This document shows, piece by piece, positions 52,446 through 62,800 of a stretch of 64,000 bases of DNA; the stretch's first letter is position 1, and each line of letters opens with the position of its first letter. The notes beneath the pieces were generated by a model. It saw only the letters and a program-made list of their open reading frames with translations. It was not told the DNA's origin and searched no databases. Origin of the DNA: Leptolyngbya subtilissima AS-A7 (lineage in GTDB: Bacteria; Cyanobacteriota; Cyanobacteriia; Phormidesmidales; Phormidesmidaceae); contig NZ_JAMPKY010000002.1 in assembly GCF_039962255.1 (NCBI RefSeq), forward strand, positions 124,001-188,000, written 5' to 3'. Position numbers and translations under genes: made by a program.

Positions 52446-53570
52446 TCAGGCTGGGTCGAGCACTAGGCAATCGTCGGCAGCCCAGTGCACATACACAGCA
52501 GCATCGACGCCCAGCGATTCGGCCCGGTTGGGCTGGCGCACCATCAGGGTCTCGCCTGAGCCCAATCGCACCACGCAGTGCAGGTGCGTACCGAGGTACA
52601 TCAGATGGGTGATGTGTCCCTGGTAGCAGTTGTTGGCGGTGGCCGGCGCGCTGAGACTGAGGTTGATTTTTTCGGGTCGCACGCTCACAACCACGGTCTG
52701 GGCATCGCTGCTGCCGGCCGAGCAGGCCAGCACTCGCAAACCACTGTCAGTGGTGACCTGCACCTGGCTGGGGTAGGTCTGATCGATGCGCCCGGACAGC
52801 AGATTGGTATCGCCAATAAAATCAGCAACAAAGGCGGTGCGAGGACGATCATAGATATCGCTGGGGGTGCCGATTTGCTCGATCTGGCCATTGTTCATCA
52901 CGGCGATGCGGTCAGAGAGCGACAGGGCCTCCTCTTGGTCATGGGTGACCATAATAAAGGAAATGCCCAGCTGACGGTGCAGGTTGGCTAGCTCGACCTG
53001 CATCTGCTTGCGCAGCTTTTGATCTAAAGCGCCGAGGGGCTCATCGAGCAGCATCACCGCTGGATGGTTAACCAAGGCGCGGGCCAGGGCCACCCGCTGC
53101 TGCTGCCCACCAGAAAGCTGGGCGGGATAACGGGCAGCCATAGATTCCATACGCACCAGGCGCAGGGCTTCGGCAACGCGATCGCGCACTTGGAGCGACC
53201 CCATGCGACGAATTTTGAGGCCAAAGGCAATGTTGTCTTTAACCGTCATATGGTCAAAGAGAGCATAGCTTTGAAAGACAGTATTAACAGGGCGACGGTG
53301 GGCGGGCACCGTGCTCACATTGGCCCCCTGAATCAGGACATCGCCAGCGGTGGGAGTTTCAAAACCTGCGATTAGACGCAGGGTTGTGGTTTTGCCGCAG
53401 CCTGAAGGGCCCAAGATACTAAAGAATTCGCCCTGGTGCACCGTCAGGTCGAGGTCGCGCACGGCTACCTCTGTTCCAAAGGCCTTAACTACCCGCCGCA
53501 ACTCAACATCTGCCTGGGTTGCTGGTGTCGCCGTCACCGCCGCAGAACGCACCGTCTGAGCCATAGCCAT
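52446..53570 (-). CDS. potA: Spermidine/putrescine ABC transporter ATP-binding protein PotA
   Basis: ATPase of the polyamine importer. Walker [11 protein letters not shown]-loop [13 protein letters not shown], signature [15 protein letters not shown], Walker [12 protein letters not shown] and a C-terminal TOBE domain with sensing role ([23 protein letters not shown]). I start at ATG 53570 because AGGAGAC sits just before it; the open frame extends 16 codons further. Promoter-proximal gene of potADBC. Confidence 0.93.
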   Translation of the reverse strand: MAMAQTVRSAAVTATPATQADVELRRVVKAFGTEVAVRDLDLTVHQGEFFSILGPSGCGKTTTLRLIAGFETPTAGDVLIQGANVSTVPAHRRPVNTVFQSYALFDHMTVKDNIAFGLKIRRMGSLQVRDRVAEALRLVRMESMAARYPAQLSGGQQQRVALARALVNHPAVMLLDEPLGALDQKLRKQMQVELANLHRQLGISFIMVTHDQEEALSLSDRIAVMNNGQIEQIGTPSDIYDRPRTAFVADFIGDTNLLSGRIDQTYPSQVQVTTDSGLRVLACSAGSSDAQTVVVSVRPEKINLSLSAPATANNCYQGHITHLMYLGTHLHCVVRLGSGETLMVRQPNRAESLGVDAAVYVHWAADDCLVLDPA

Positions 53571-53814
53571 GTCTCCTGGGTTCACCCCAACTGTAGCGAT
53601 CGCCCCTGGTATAGACAAATCGCTCCGATCACAACCACCGCCCTAGTTCAGACCGAGGCCAGAGCAGCACTGCCTCTACTTTACCCACCTTGGCGATCGC
53701 CAACGCATCCTGCCCCAAAAAAGCCATTATTCCGCGTCTTAGCCGCCAAAAATACGGCATCGACAAGTCAGCAAAACGTTACCATGGCACCAAATAGTGC
53801 TCGGGAGTACAGTT

Positions 53815-54372
53815 ATGCCCGCGAAACCTGACCATTCGCCGCTTCAGCGCCGTCGGTCTACCCTAGCAAGGTGGGCCATGGCGATCGCCGCTGGGGTTGC
53901 GATCGTCGGCTGCCGGCCCAACTCCTCACCCCAGAACGAAGCTATCAACCCTGCTCCAGCAGCTCCTACCGACTCTGCCCCTGAGCCCGCCGCACAGCCC
54001 ACCGAGCCGCCAACAGCTACTCCAGCCGCCCCGGCAACTACGCCTACCGCCACTCTGCCTAACTCCCTCATCAAAGAGTGGCAGCCCCTCAGCGACGTAC
54101 TGCTCGCCTTTGGCCCCATGACTCTAACCCCCGACCAAGTGCAGTGGGGCAGCGGCCAAACCAGCCCCTACACTTTAGTCAGCACCGAAGACGGCTACTT
54201 GCTGGAGTTGGGGGCCAACCCCAGCTTTTACGACACCCAAAACCGCTACATCAAGCTCATTCCTAAGGCCGACGCCAACGCAGCCAACTCCATTGAGGTC
54301 GCCTTTTACACCAACGCGGACCAACTTCAGAGCGACGAATACGTTATGTACGGCGGCTACTTTGCCGAGTAG
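53815..54372 (+). CDS. Hypothetical lipoprotein
   Basis: A 185-residue protein: basic N-terminus RRRSTLARW, hydrophobic stretch and lipobox AIVGC (Cys about 33), then a Pro/Ala/Thr-rich linker to about residue 83 and a folded domain of about 100 residues (IKEWQPLSDVLLAFGPMTLTPDQVQWGSGQTSPYTLVSTEDGYLLEL...). The domain is not recognised. gggag lies 8 bases before the ATG at 53815. Probably an envelope lipoprotein with its own transcript. Confidence 0.75.
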   Translation: MPAKPDHSPLQRRRSTLARWAMAIAAGVAIVGCRPNSSPQNEAINPAPAAPTDSAPEPAAQPTEPPTATPAAPATTPTATLPNSLIKEWQPLSDVLLAFGPMTLTPDQVQWGSGQTSPYTLVSTEDGYLLELGANPSFYDTQNRYIKLIPKADANAANSIEVAFYTNADQLQSDEYVMYGGYFAE

Positions 54373-54511
54373 GCACTCAGCCCTGTTGCAAATCGACGAC
54401 TCTGAGGACATAAGCCATTACCACCGATAAAACGGAGGCAGCGCGATGGCTATGGACCATTACGATCGAGGGTGATGCAGGATGGCTTAACTTGGCGAGC
54501 GCTATAGAAGC

Positions 54512-54559
54512 AGAGAAAAAATTGGGGCAAAAGCGACAATAAGTGCTTCTGCCCCTTTA
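54512..54559. terminator. Bidirectional terminator behind pilQ and the lipoprotein gene
   Basis: GGGGCAaAAGC and GCTTcTGCCCC arms (54524-54534 with 54545-54555), one mismatch. On the minus strand AATTTTTTCTC follows; on the plus strand TTTAATTAA. Confidence 0.75.
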
Positions 54560-54633
54560 ATTAACCGTCTTCTTTACAAAAGAACCGTGAACCTTAACCC
54601 ACCGAAATAGTCATTCCTCGGGAAGAAACCAGC

Positions 54634-56841
54634 TTATTCTTCCTGACGACCTCGATTTTCTAGAATCTCTTGCACAGACTCACTGGGGGTGTACTGATAC
54701 CCAAAGGTCGACTGATCCGAGTCGTCTAATATTTGCGGCGTCAGTAGCACAATTAGTTCTCGCCGCTGGTTATCGGTTACCGTGCTGCGGAACAGCGCTC
54801 CCAAAATGGGAATATCGCCCAAAATGGGAATTTTGTTGACGCTATTGCGCTCCGACTCTTGGATAATGCCGGAAAGCAGCAGGGTTTGACCATCGCGAAT
54901 TCGCACCTGACCAGAGCTAATTTGGCGCTCTGATAGCAGGAAGAACGTACCCGCGTCACTGGTAAAGCTGTCGGTTGGTGCCGAGATACTAGGCGCTACC
55001 GAGAGCGACACAAAGCCATTGTCATCGATGCGATCGACGTCAATTTGCAGAATCAAGCCGGCCGGCTCAGTTTCAATATCCAAGGTGGTCAGGGTTCCCG
55101 TCTCGGTCACCTCGATGGTTTGCGTCAGCTCAGTTACCACATCCTGAGTTAGCTGAACCGTAGCCGTCTGGCCCTCTTGCACAATCAAAGTGGGGTCAGT
55201 AATAATCTTGCCGTTGCCGTTTTGCACCGTTCCCAGCAGCTGAGCCAAGAAGTTGCCGGAGGTGGCATTGGTACCGGGGCCACCTAACGTACGTGGCAGG
55301 ATAGGTGTGCCCGTGGGGGTTGCCTGGCTTGCAGGGTTGGGAGTACCACCATCGCCAATATTGAGAATACCGAGACCGCCAGAGCTGAGTACCCCAAACA
55401 GCCCGTTCTGGAACGAGAAGCTGGTGCCAAAGGCATCGAGGGAGTTGAGATCGATATCAATGACTCTGACGTTGACCGCAACCTGCCGTCTACGCAGGTC
55501 AATGCGGGTGAGCTGCTCGGTGGCAATAGCGATCAGATCAGCCCGGCCAACGAGCGTCACTGAGTTAGTGCGCTCGTCAGCAACTACCTGCAACCCGCGA
55601 AGAATTCCTTGGCTATCTTCATAGTCAACTCGGCTCACCTCAATCTGATCAACCGTTGAAGTCTGGGTTTCCGTAATTGGGGGGGTTCCCTCTGCAACGG
55701 TCACAGCATTGACGTTAGTGACTAGGCGCTCTCGGCTGACGGCGCTCTCCGCACCTAGGGCTACCAGAAAGTTGGTGGCCACAGTGGCGTCAACTTGATT
55801 CAGCCGTAGGGTTCTAGCAGAGACATTCTGAGCTGAAACTGGCAGAGTGGGGCCAACATAGACACTGCGGCCTACTCGGTTAGCCTGCAAGCCAGTGACT
55901 CGCAGAACGTGGTTAAACACATCCTGCACAGACTCATTTTCAATATCTAGACTGACGGGCGGACCATCGGCGCTGGCCCCTTCTGCCCCAGCCTCAGCTC
56001 CTCCTCCGGCGGGAGTAAACACTAGGTTGAGTCCTGCAGCCCGAGCCAGAAGCGACAAAACCTCGCGGGCTGGGGCATCCCGCAGCAGCAGCTTGGGAAT
56101 CCGCTCGTTGCTACCTAAGTTGATGTTGTTGAAGGAGGGCACTCCCTCCGCTACAGCAATGTCGCCAATTGGCGGCGCTACAGCACGGGGCAAAAAGGGA
56201 GGTGTTTGCTGCACCTGGGGACGAGGCACGGGGGCACCGTCGATGGTGACTTCAGGGTTGGGTACCAGCACATCGGGGCTGGCTGGGGTCGGCACCTCTG
56301 GGGCGGCTTCGGGAGCCGGCTCTGGGGCAGCTTCAGGAGATGGCTCTGGAGCGGCTTGGGCCACAGCGGGGGGAGCAGCCGGAGCAGGCACAGTCTCGAT
56401 CTCAGCAGGCACTGGGGTAGGGGCTTGGGCGGTCTCGCCATCGTTGCGGATCGATAGCACTACCTGATTATCGCTGGATTCTACTGCCCCAGTGGGGGGC
56501 TGGCTGGTGCCACTAACGGTGATGCGAACGCTGTTGGCATCGAGGGGAACCACGGATACCTGACTGATGCCGGGGGCAGGGTTAGCCTGGTTGAAGCTGC
56601 CTCCATCGGGCAGGTTGAGCTGAGCACGGGTAATATCGGCCTGCAGGGTATTGCCCTGACTGACTGTAAAAACGCTGCTGTTATCGCCTCCCTGGGTTTC
56701 AAAAACCAGGTCTAATCCCGTGGCGGTGGGGTTTAGGCGGACGTTAGTAATGCTGGTTACTGAGGCCAGGCCAGGCTGGGCAGCTAGGGCAACGAGGGTG
56801 CTGCCAAGCAAAAATGGTTGCAGGTTCATTAGACGGTTCAC
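54634..56841 (-). CDS. pilQ: Type IV pilus secretin PilQ
   Basis: Outer-membrane channel for type IV pili. 735 residues: signal peptide, AMIN domain (residues about 25-130; SITNVRLNPTATGLDLVFET), a Pro/Ala/Glu-rich linker, STN domain (LLLRDAPAREVLSLLARAAGLNLVF), NolW repeats (LRLNQVDATVATNFLVALG) and the secretin core, ending ELIVLLTPQILDD. Essential for twitching, phototaxis and DNA uptake, which also fits comF in the window. Last gene of pilMNOQ, with a terminator behind. Confidence 0.95.
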   Translation of the reverse strand: MNRLMNLQPFLLGSTLVALAAQPGLASVTSITNVRLNPTATGLDLVFETQGGDNSSVFTVSQGNTLQADITRAQLNLPDGGSFNQANPAPGISQVSVVPLDANSVRITVSGTSQPPTGAVESSDNQVVLSIRNDGETAQAPTPVPAEIETVPAPAAPPAVAQAAPEPSPEAAPEPAPEAAPEVPTPASPDVLVPNPEVTIDGAPVPRPQVQQTPPFLPRAVAPPIGDIAVAEGVPSFNNINLGSNERIPKLLLRDAPAREVLSLLARAAGLNLVFTPAGGGAEAGAEGASADGPPVSLDIENESVQDVFNHVLRVTGLQANRVGRSVYVGPTLPVSAQNVSARTLRLNQVDATVATNFLVALGAESAVSRERLVTNVNAVTVAEGTPPITETQTSTVDQIEVSRVDYEDSQGILRGLQVVADERTNSVTLVGRADLIAIATEQLTRIDLRRRQVAVNVRVIDIDLNSLDAFGTSFSFQNGLFGVLSSGGLGILNIGDGGTPNPASQATPTGTPILPRTLGGPGTNATSGNFLAQLLGTVQNGNGKIITDPTLIVQEGQTATVQLTQDVVTELTQTIEVTETGTLTTLDIETEPAGLILQIDVDRIDDNGFVSLSVAPSISAPTDSFTSDAGTFFLLSERQISSGQVRIRDGQTLLLSGIIQESERNSVNKIPILGDIPILGALFRSTVTDNQRRELIVLLTPQILDDSDQSTFGYQYTPSESVQEILENRGRQEE

Positions 56842-56951
56842 GGTTCACTCCTCCATCACAGATGCGGCTGGGCCGCGCGGGGTTTGACTGGGCTAGGTGG
56901 GTAGATTAGGCCACTGGGGTAGCAGTAGCAACGGGGCTGGAAAGGTTGGGT

Positions 56952-57857
56952 TTAGCCGCCTTCAGGTGGAGGCGCACCTTCGACGGGGGCTGCACCCTCG
57001 GCGGGGGCAGGCGGCGGTGGTGGCTCGGGCGGTACGCTCGGGTCGCCGACGGGCACGAGCACTTCGAGGGTGTAGTCGGTGAGCAGCAGTCGGCTAATGC
57101 CTAGGAGCTCCTCTTCGGTGGTATCAGCCGGCGGCGGCGCAATACTCTGCTGCACATCTTTAATGATGATCAGCGGCTCTAAGCGCTCAATATTGCGCAT
57201 GATGCTGAGCGTCTGGGGAAACAACGCCTGCATCGATACATCGACGGTGACGCGCTCTAGCTTGCCGTTGAGCTCTGGGCCAAGGTCAGTAACCGGCTCC
57301 GCCGGGCTGGGATTAAAGCGCAGCAGCTCCGAAGAGAAGAGTTGCTTTTGCACCTGGGGAGTAGCGGCAAACTGGGTCTTGACCCGCTGAATTTGTTCTC
57401 GGGTGAGCCCCAGAGCAGCTAGCTGGGCGTTGTCGAGGCGAGCTGAGTCGGCCCGCAGCACATCGGCGATCGCAGCGTTGCTGTTCTGAATCTGCTGATT
57501 GATGTCGAGCAGCAGAGTGTCGAGGGTTTGAGCGCCACCCAACAGGCTGTAAACGCCCACCCGCTGCTCCAGGGCCGAGTTTAGTTCAGCCTGTAGCGCA
57601 GCGCGGTCTTGAAGACTGGCCCGTTGCTGGTCAACCTGAGCCTGCTTTTGGGCAACTTCACCCTCCAGAGCAGTTTTTTGCTCTACTACAGGCTTGACCA
57701 CAAAGTTATAGAGGACAAAGGAGCCGATCAACCCCAATACTGCTATGCCAATTCCCTGCACCTTGGGGGTGAGCTCAATACCAAAGGCTGTAGGGTAAGT
57801 GGGGCCGACGTCTAAGGCCTGGTCGTCGGCGGGAAGGAAATCACCCGATGCGGTCAT
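56952..57857 (-). CDS. pilO: Type IV pilus alignment protein PilO
   Basis: Inner-membrane protein of 301 residues: cytoplasmic tail, one helix (GIAVLGLIGSFVLYNFVV), long coiled coil (VVEQKTALEGEVAQKQAQVDQQRASLQDR) and a periplasmic ferredoxin-like domain. The C-terminus is Pro/Gly-rich. It pairs with PilN to connect PilM with the secretin. Start overlaps the pilN stop by 4 bases. Confidence 0.9.
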   Translation of the reverse strand: MTASGDFLPADDQALDVGPTYPTAFGIELTPKVQGIGIAVLGLIGSFVLYNFVVKPVVEQKTALEGEVAQKQAQVDQQRASLQDRAALQAELNSALEQRVGVYSLLGGAQTLDTLLLDINQQIQNSNAAIADVLRADSARLDNAQLAALGLTREQIQRVKTQFAATPQVQKQLFSSELLRFNPSPAEPVTDLGPELNGKLERVTVDVSMQALFPQTLSIMRNIERLEPLIIIKDVQQSIAPPPADTTEEELLGISRLLLTDYTLEVLVPVGDPSVPPEPPPPPAPAEGAAPVEGAPPPEGG

Positions 57858-58633
57858 TCGATCACTCCTTTTTCTCTCAGGGCCTGAATACGGGTTACTA
57901 AACCGACAGTACCCTGGCGCTCTAGCTCATCCACCAGCTGGGAGGCTGGGGTATCAGTAATGTTGGCTCCGATGGTGTAGTCGATCAAAAAGTCAGGATC
58001 ACCCACGGCAGTGCCTGGGCAGCGGCCCTGGGTTTGGGGGTCGAGCAGAGTGGGTTGCTGCTGGGCCTGACTAATCGCTACAGTCTCGGACTGCAACAGG
58101 GGCGATCGCTGTAGTACCAGGGCAAAATCGTTGATCTCGTCGTAGGAACAGGCCACACCGTTGATGGAAATTCCCTCAGACGACTCCGGCACAACGTTGG
58201 GATCAGTTGCTTCGGGGGTGGTCGTGGTCTGGCTGAGGCCAACGATTTGAACGCGGGCCGGAGTGCGGGTGCGAATATCTTGCAGCAGCGCCGACCAAGG
58301 GAGAATATCGTTGAAGACCGTCACGAAAGCGTTGATTTCAGATCGAATGAGGTCGATCTGCCCCTGAATACCGCTAATCTCCTGGAGCTGACTCTGTAGC
58401 TGAGCCGTCTCGGCGTCTAGTTCGGCACTACGAGCCCGAAGCTGGTTGACCTGACTTTTCGTCACCGCCCAGTAGCCCCCCACCAACGCCAAGGGTATCA
58501 GCGCCACCGCCAACCCCAAAACTAGCGGTCTGCGATCGCCCGGGGCTACCCCGCCGCCACCCCGAGCTCGGGGTCTGGCCTCAAAGACGCGAACTTCGCG
58601 GTCCTTGAGAAAATTAATATCGAGACCGTACAT
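57854..58633 (-). CDS. pilN: Type IV pilus assembly protein PilN
   Basis: 259 residues. N-terminus MYGLDINFLKDRE carries the PilN motif INFL that docks into PilM; then a membrane helix (LVLGLAVALIPLALVGGYWAV), a coiled coil (VNQLRARSAELDAETAQLQSQLQ) and a periplasmic domain. Two bases after the pilM stop and overlapping pilO by 4, so translationally coupled. Confidence 0.92.
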   Translation of the reverse strand: MYGLDINFLKDREVRVFEARPRARGGGGVAPGDRRPLVLGLAVALIPLALVGGYWAVTKSQVNQLRARSAELDAETAQLQSQLQEISGIQGQIDLIRSEINAFVTVFNDILPWSALLQDIRTRTPARVQIVGLSQTTTTPEATDPNVVPESSEGISINGVACSYDEINDFALVLQRSPLLQSETVAISQAQQQPTLLDPQTQGRCPGTAVGDPDFLIDYTIGANITDTPASQLVDELERQGTVGLVTRIQALREKGVIE

Positions 58634-58635
58634 AG

Positions 58636-59736
58636 CTACACCTCCCGCATGCCAAGACCGATTACCGTTGCCAACCCTGCCCGCTGACTCTCGGGAATAT
58701 CCTCAGCCACTTCCAACGACAGCGCTGAGATCGGGTCAATTTGGCTGGCAGGCAGACTCAGCCGCTGGGCCAGAAACTCGTCGAGCTGACCAATGGAAGC
58801 TCCCGGTCCGGCCAGCAGCAGCTGCGCCACCTCCATGTCTTCGCCCTGGTTGAGGTAGAAGTCGATGGAGCGGCGCAGTTCGTCAGACAGCTCGCCTAGC
58901 ACCCGCAGCATGGCAGTAGTGCCAGGGTTGGTGTTGCCCATCTGGGGCGCACCCACGGTATCCATCGTTTGAATAGGCACCGTCATGCCCTGGAGCAGCT
59001 CCGTGTTGCGGGAGGGAGGTAAATTCATGGCGCGGCTGAGGGCGCTTTGAATTTGAAAAGTGCCAATGGGTACGGTGCGCGAGAAGTGGGGCACCCCGTC
59101 AACCACAATGGAGATTTCGGTGTTTTCAAACTCGATATCGACTACGGCGGCGGCCTCCTGGGGCGTAAACTGCCGCAGCTGCTCCCGAATCGTGCGAATC
59201 AGGGCAAAGCTGGAGGTCTCAAGCACGTTGAGCGCCAGCCCCGCCTGCTGAAACACTTCAATATATGGATCGGTGAGGTCTTTACGCACCGCTACCAGCA
59301 GCACCTGCACCTTCTCAATGCCATCTTCGTCGACAAAATAGCCGAGTTTTTGATAGTCAACATCGGCCTCCTCGCGGGGGAAGGGCAGATAGAGACTGGC
59401 CTCTTGGTTGAGCACCATTTCGCGCAGCTCGTCGTCGTCGAGCTCGGCGGGCACAGGAATGACGCGGGTAATCGCCCGCCCTGGAATAGCAGTGGTGGCC
59501 TGCCTGACCTTGAGCTTGCTTTCAGCGAGCACCGTTTGAATGGCGTCGGCCATGGCGGCGGTGTCTAAGATTTGGCCTTCCTCGTAAATGCCCTCGGCCA
59601 GTTCTACCGAGGCCAAGGCTTCTAATTTAAGCGAGGCTCCCTGCTTTTTTAGGCGGGCCAAATTAACTCTTTCAGGGGTTAGCTCAATGCCAACTCCCCG
59701 AGGCTTGCGACTAAAAATGGCTTTGAGACTATCCAC
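58636..59736 (-). CDS. pilM: Type IV pilus actin-like ATPase PilM
   Basis: Cytoplasmic actin/FtsA-fold protein that binds the PilN tail. 366 residues when started at GTG 59736 (VDSLKAIFSRKPRGVGIELTPERVNLARL), which matches cyanobacterial PilM starts. Phosphate-loop regions: VVDIEFENTEISIVV and LLLAGPGASIGQLDEFLAQRL. The open frame extends 20 codons upstream to 59796. First gene of the pil operon. Confidence 0.92.
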   Translation of the reverse strand: MDSLKAIFSRKPRGVGIELTPERVNLARLKKQGASLKLEALASVELAEGIYEEGQILDTAAMADAIQTVLAESKLKVRQATTAIPGRAITRVIPVPAELDDDELREMVLNQEASLYLPFPREEADVDYQKLGYFVDEDGIEKVQVLLVAVRKDLTDPYIEVFQQAGLALNVLETSSFALIRTIREQLRQFTPQEAAAVVDIEFENTEISIVVDGVPHFSRTVPIGTFQIQSALSRAMNLPPSRNTELLQGMTVPIQTMDTVGAPQMGNTNPGTTAMLRVLGELSDELRRSIDFYLNQGEDMEVAQLLLAGPGASIGQLDEFLAQRLSLPASQIDPISALSLEVAEDIPESQRAGLATVIGLGMREV

Positions 59737-60165
59737 GGTAGTATCCGAAAAACAGGTGGGTATATAGAAAACCTGCCCGGCCAAAGTGACAACCAAGCAG
59801 ACCCAAACGAGCCCGTTTCTTCCTTCCCAAAAAGACCTTTTCAGGTACTCAAGAAGAGATTCAGCGGCCCAGCAATTATCCCTAGGGGAAAAGTGCTAAC
59901 GAATGGTACACAATTTAATTCAGATTTTCCACTTTTCTTTCTAAGCACTTTTTCTGGGCTGAGAGATAGCCGATGATGTATCTCCTGCCCGCACACCTAA
60001 TGGTCTCGCCGTTGCTCCTGAGGTAATACCACCCAACTAAAGCTTGGTATCACCAGCGATGTTACACACAATTCTGAAAAGTGAGCACTTAATATTGAGA
60101 AACTATGGCCCTGTCGCTGTATTTCTTTACGCGCTGTCTTTCTTATCCGCCTGGAGCAACTTGTT
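59737..60165. other. Divergent intergenic region between pilM and purT
   Basis: About 430 bases, AT-rich compared with flanks (TTAATTCAGATTTTCCACTT and similar), which would hold the pil and purT promoters. Nothing coding or structured recognised. Confidence 0.45.
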
Positions 60166-61383
60166 ATGACTACTCCTCCATCGCCCCTAGCACCCCTGGG
60201 CACTCCCTTAAACGACGATGCCCAGCGGTTGATGCTGCTGGGGTCGGGTGAGCTGGGTCGTGAGGTGGCCCTTGAAGCGGTGCGCTTAGGGCTGGAGGTA
60301 ATTGCCGTCGATCGCTACGACCAAGCCCCAGCGATGACAGTAGCTCACCGCCGCCACGTGATTGACATGCTCGATAGTGCGGCATTGCGGCAGGTGATCG
60401 AGCAGGAGCAGCCAGGGCTGATCGTGCCGGAGGTGGAGGCGATCGCCACCGATACTTTAGTAGCGCTAGAAGCCGAAGGCTGGCGAGTCATCCCCACCGC
60501 CCGCGCCACCCAGCTGACTATGAACCGCGAGGGCATTCGGCGGCTGGCGGCAGAAGAACTGGGCCTCAAGACTTCGCCCTTTCGCTTTGCCGGCACTGAG
60601 GCGGAGTATTTAGAGGCTATAGAAGCCATCGGTCTGCCCTGCGTGGTCAAGCCGATTATGAGTTCGTCGGGCAAGGGCCAGAGCACGGTACGTCAGGAAT
60701 CTGAGGTGTTGGCGGCGTGGAGCTATGCAGGAGAAGCGGGTCGGGGCAAGAGCGATCGCGTCATTGTTGAGGGCTTTGTGCCCTTCGACACGGAGATCAC
60801 GCTGCTGACGGTGCGGGCGATCGACGGCACCCACTTTTGCCCTCCTATCGGCCACCGCCAGGAGGCGGGCGACTACCGCGAGTCTTGGCAGCCCTGCGCC
60901 CTGCACCCCGACACCTTAGCAGCCTGTCAGGAGATGGCGAAAGCGGTCACCGATGCCCTGGGCGGCTGGGGACTGTTTGGGGTGGAGCTATTCATTGCTG
61001 GAGAAGCGGATCAACCTCAAACCGTGTACTTTAGCGAGGTCAGCCCCCGCCCCCACGACACCGGCATGGTGACGATGGTGAGCCAGCACCAGTCGGAGTT
61101 TGAGCTGCACGTACGGGCGATTATGGGTCTGCCCATCGGCGAGATTACCCTGATGCAGCCGGGGGCCTCGGCGGTGATTTTGGCATCTGGGAAGAGCGAC
61201 AATCCTCAGTATTCTGGCCTGGATAAAGCCTTACAAGTGCCCACCAGCAAGGTGCGGCTGTTTGGCAAGCCCACCGCTCACCCCAACCGCCGCATGGGGG
61301 TGGCCCTGGCATTGGGCGAGACGGTGGAAGAGGCTAAAGAGCGGGCGATCGCCTGCGCCAGCGCCGTCCAGGTGATTCTATAA
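60166..61383 (+). CDS. purT: Formate-dependent GAR transformylase PurT
   Basis: ATP-grasp enzyme making FGAR from GAR, formate and ATP in purine biosynthesis. 405 residues: N-terminal [48 protein letters not shown]-grasp loop [33 protein letters not shown] and [15 protein letters not shown]. The C-terminal domain ends with [18 protein letters not shown]-like sequence (here [15 protein letters not shown]). Canonical length; a folate-independent alternative to PurN. Confidence 0.96.
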   Translation: MTTPPSPLAPLGTPLNDDAQRLMLLGSGELGREVALEAVRLGLEVIAVDRYDQAPAMTVAHRRHVIDMLDSAALRQVIEQEQPGLIVPEVEAIATDTLVALEAEGWRVIPTARATQLTMNREGIRRLAAEELGLKTSPFRFAGTEAEYLEAIEAIGLPCVVKPIMSSSGKGQSTVRQESEVLAAWSYAGEAGRGKSDRVIVEGFVPFDTEITLLTVRAIDGTHFCPPIGHRQEAGDYRESWQPCALHPDTLAACQEMAKAVTDALGGWGLFGVELFIAGEADQPQTVYFSEVSPRPHDTGMVTMVSQHQSEFELHVRAIMGLPIGEITLMQPGASAVILASGKSDNPQYSGLDKALQVPTSKVRLFGKPTAHPNRRMGVALALGETVEEAKERAIACASAVQVIL

Positions 61384-61475
61384 ACCCCCGCCACAACTGC
61401 ACAAATTAAGCGAAAATGAACAACCGTAACTGGGTGCGCCCTGTTTGCCCCTTCGTTCTTCCTTCTTTTTTCGCC

Positions 61476-62759
61476 ATGAGACTTCGCCTCTACGCCCGCT
61501 TTGGTCTGTTTGCCCTACTGGGCCTAATGATGAGCTGGCTCGTGGCGTGCGGGGGTGGGCAGCCCAACGCTACTGCCCCTGCTGAGGGCGGCAGTCAAGA
61601 GGTCGAGTTTTGGACGATGCAGCTCCAGCCCGACTTTACCGACTACTTCAACGGGCTGATCGCCGACTACGAGGCGCAAAATCCCGACACCACCGTACGC
61701 TGGGTCGATGTGCCCTGGGCTGACATGCAAAGCAAAATTCTGACCGCCGTCACCGCGGGCACGGCCCCTGATGTGGTCAACCTCAACCCCGACTTTGCCG
61801 CTCAGCTGGCTAGCCGCAACGCCTGGATGCCGCTGGATGACAAAGTGCCCGCCGAGGCCAAGCAGGTCTACCTGCCCAACATTTGGGAGGCCAACACGCT
61901 TAACGGCCAGAGCTTTGGCATTCCCTGGTATCTGACTACCAACGTCACTCTGCACAACCAGGCCCTCTTGGACGAGGCCGGGGTGGCTCCGCCCACCACC
62001 TACGCTGAGCTAGCCGAGGTAGCTCGCCAGGTGAAAGAAAAAACTGGCAAGTACGCCTACTTCACCACCTTTGTGCCCGAAGATTCTGCCGACGTGCTGC
62101 AATCCTTTGTGCAGATGGGGGTCGAGCTGGTGGATGACCAGGGCCAGGCCGCCTTCGACACCGACGCGGGCCGCGCCGTCTTTCAGTATTGGACTGACCT
62201 CTACCAGCAAGAACTGCTGCCCCAGGAGGTACTGACCCAAGGCCATCGCCGGGCGATCGAACTGTTTCAGGCTGGGGAAGTAGCGCTGCTGTCTACCGGG
62301 GCAGAGTTTTTCCCCACCATTGAGGCCAACGCCCCCGACATTGCCACCGTCACCGGCAGCGGACCCCAGATTACCGGCGACACCGGCAAGACCAACGTCG
62401 CGGTGATGAATGTGGTGATTCCGGCGGGTACCGACGTGCCCGATGCAGCGCTGGATTTTGCGCTGTACGTCACCAACGACGCTAACCAACTCAGCTTTGC
62501 CAAAGCCGCCAACGTCCTGCCTTCCACCACTGGAGCGCTTGAGGATGGCTACTTTGCTGCCGAGGGCACCAAGGGTGTAGAGAAGGCGCGATCGGTCAGC
62601 GCCGAGCAGATGAACCAGGCCGAGGTGCTAATTCCCGCTATGGATGGGGTTAAAGAGCTGCAAGCAATCATCTACGACAACCTGCAAGCGGCGATGCTGG
62701 GCCAAAAACCAGTAGACCAGGCGGTCAGTGATGCAGCCGCAGCGTGGAACGCTCGGTAG
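61476..62759 (+). CDS. Sugar ABC transporter substrate-binding lipoprotein (UgpB-like)
   Basis: A 427-residue family 1 binding protein. Signal with lipobox SWLVAC (Cys about 25); VEFWTMQLQPDFTDYFNGLIADYEAQNPDTTVRWVDVPW, AGTAPDVVNLN, FGIPWYLTTNVTLHNQALLDEAGVAPPTTYAEL and the C-terminal helix region ALDFALYVTNDANQ. Probably binds a sugar or glycerol phosphate. The permeases and ATPase are not within the window on either side. Start chosen at ATG 61476, ahead of the signal peptide; the frame is open to 61416. Confidence 0.88.
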   Translation: MRLRLYARFGLFALLGLMMSWLVACGGGQPNATAPAEGGSQEVEFWTMQLQPDFTDYFNGLIADYEAQNPDTTVRWVDVPWADMQSKILTAVTAGTAPDVVNLNPDFAAQLASRNAWMPLDDKVPAEAKQVYLPNIWEANTLNGQSFGIPWYLTTNVTLHNQALLDEAGVAPPTTYAELAEVARQVKEKTGKYAYFTTFVPEDSADVLQSFVQMGVELVDDQGQAAFDTDAGRAVFQYWTDLYQQELLPQEVLTQGHRRAIELFQAGEVALLSTGAEFFPTIEANAPDIATVTGSGPQITGDTGKTNVAVMNVVIPAGTDVPDAALDFALYVTNDANQLSFAKAANVLPSTTGALEDGYFAAEGTKGVEKARSVSAEQMNQAEVLIPAMDGVKELQAIIYDNLQAAMLGQKPVDQAVSDAAAAWNAR

Positions 62760-62800
62760 TGATGTCTCTGGGCAGCGATGTTCCCTTTGCCAAAGCTCGG

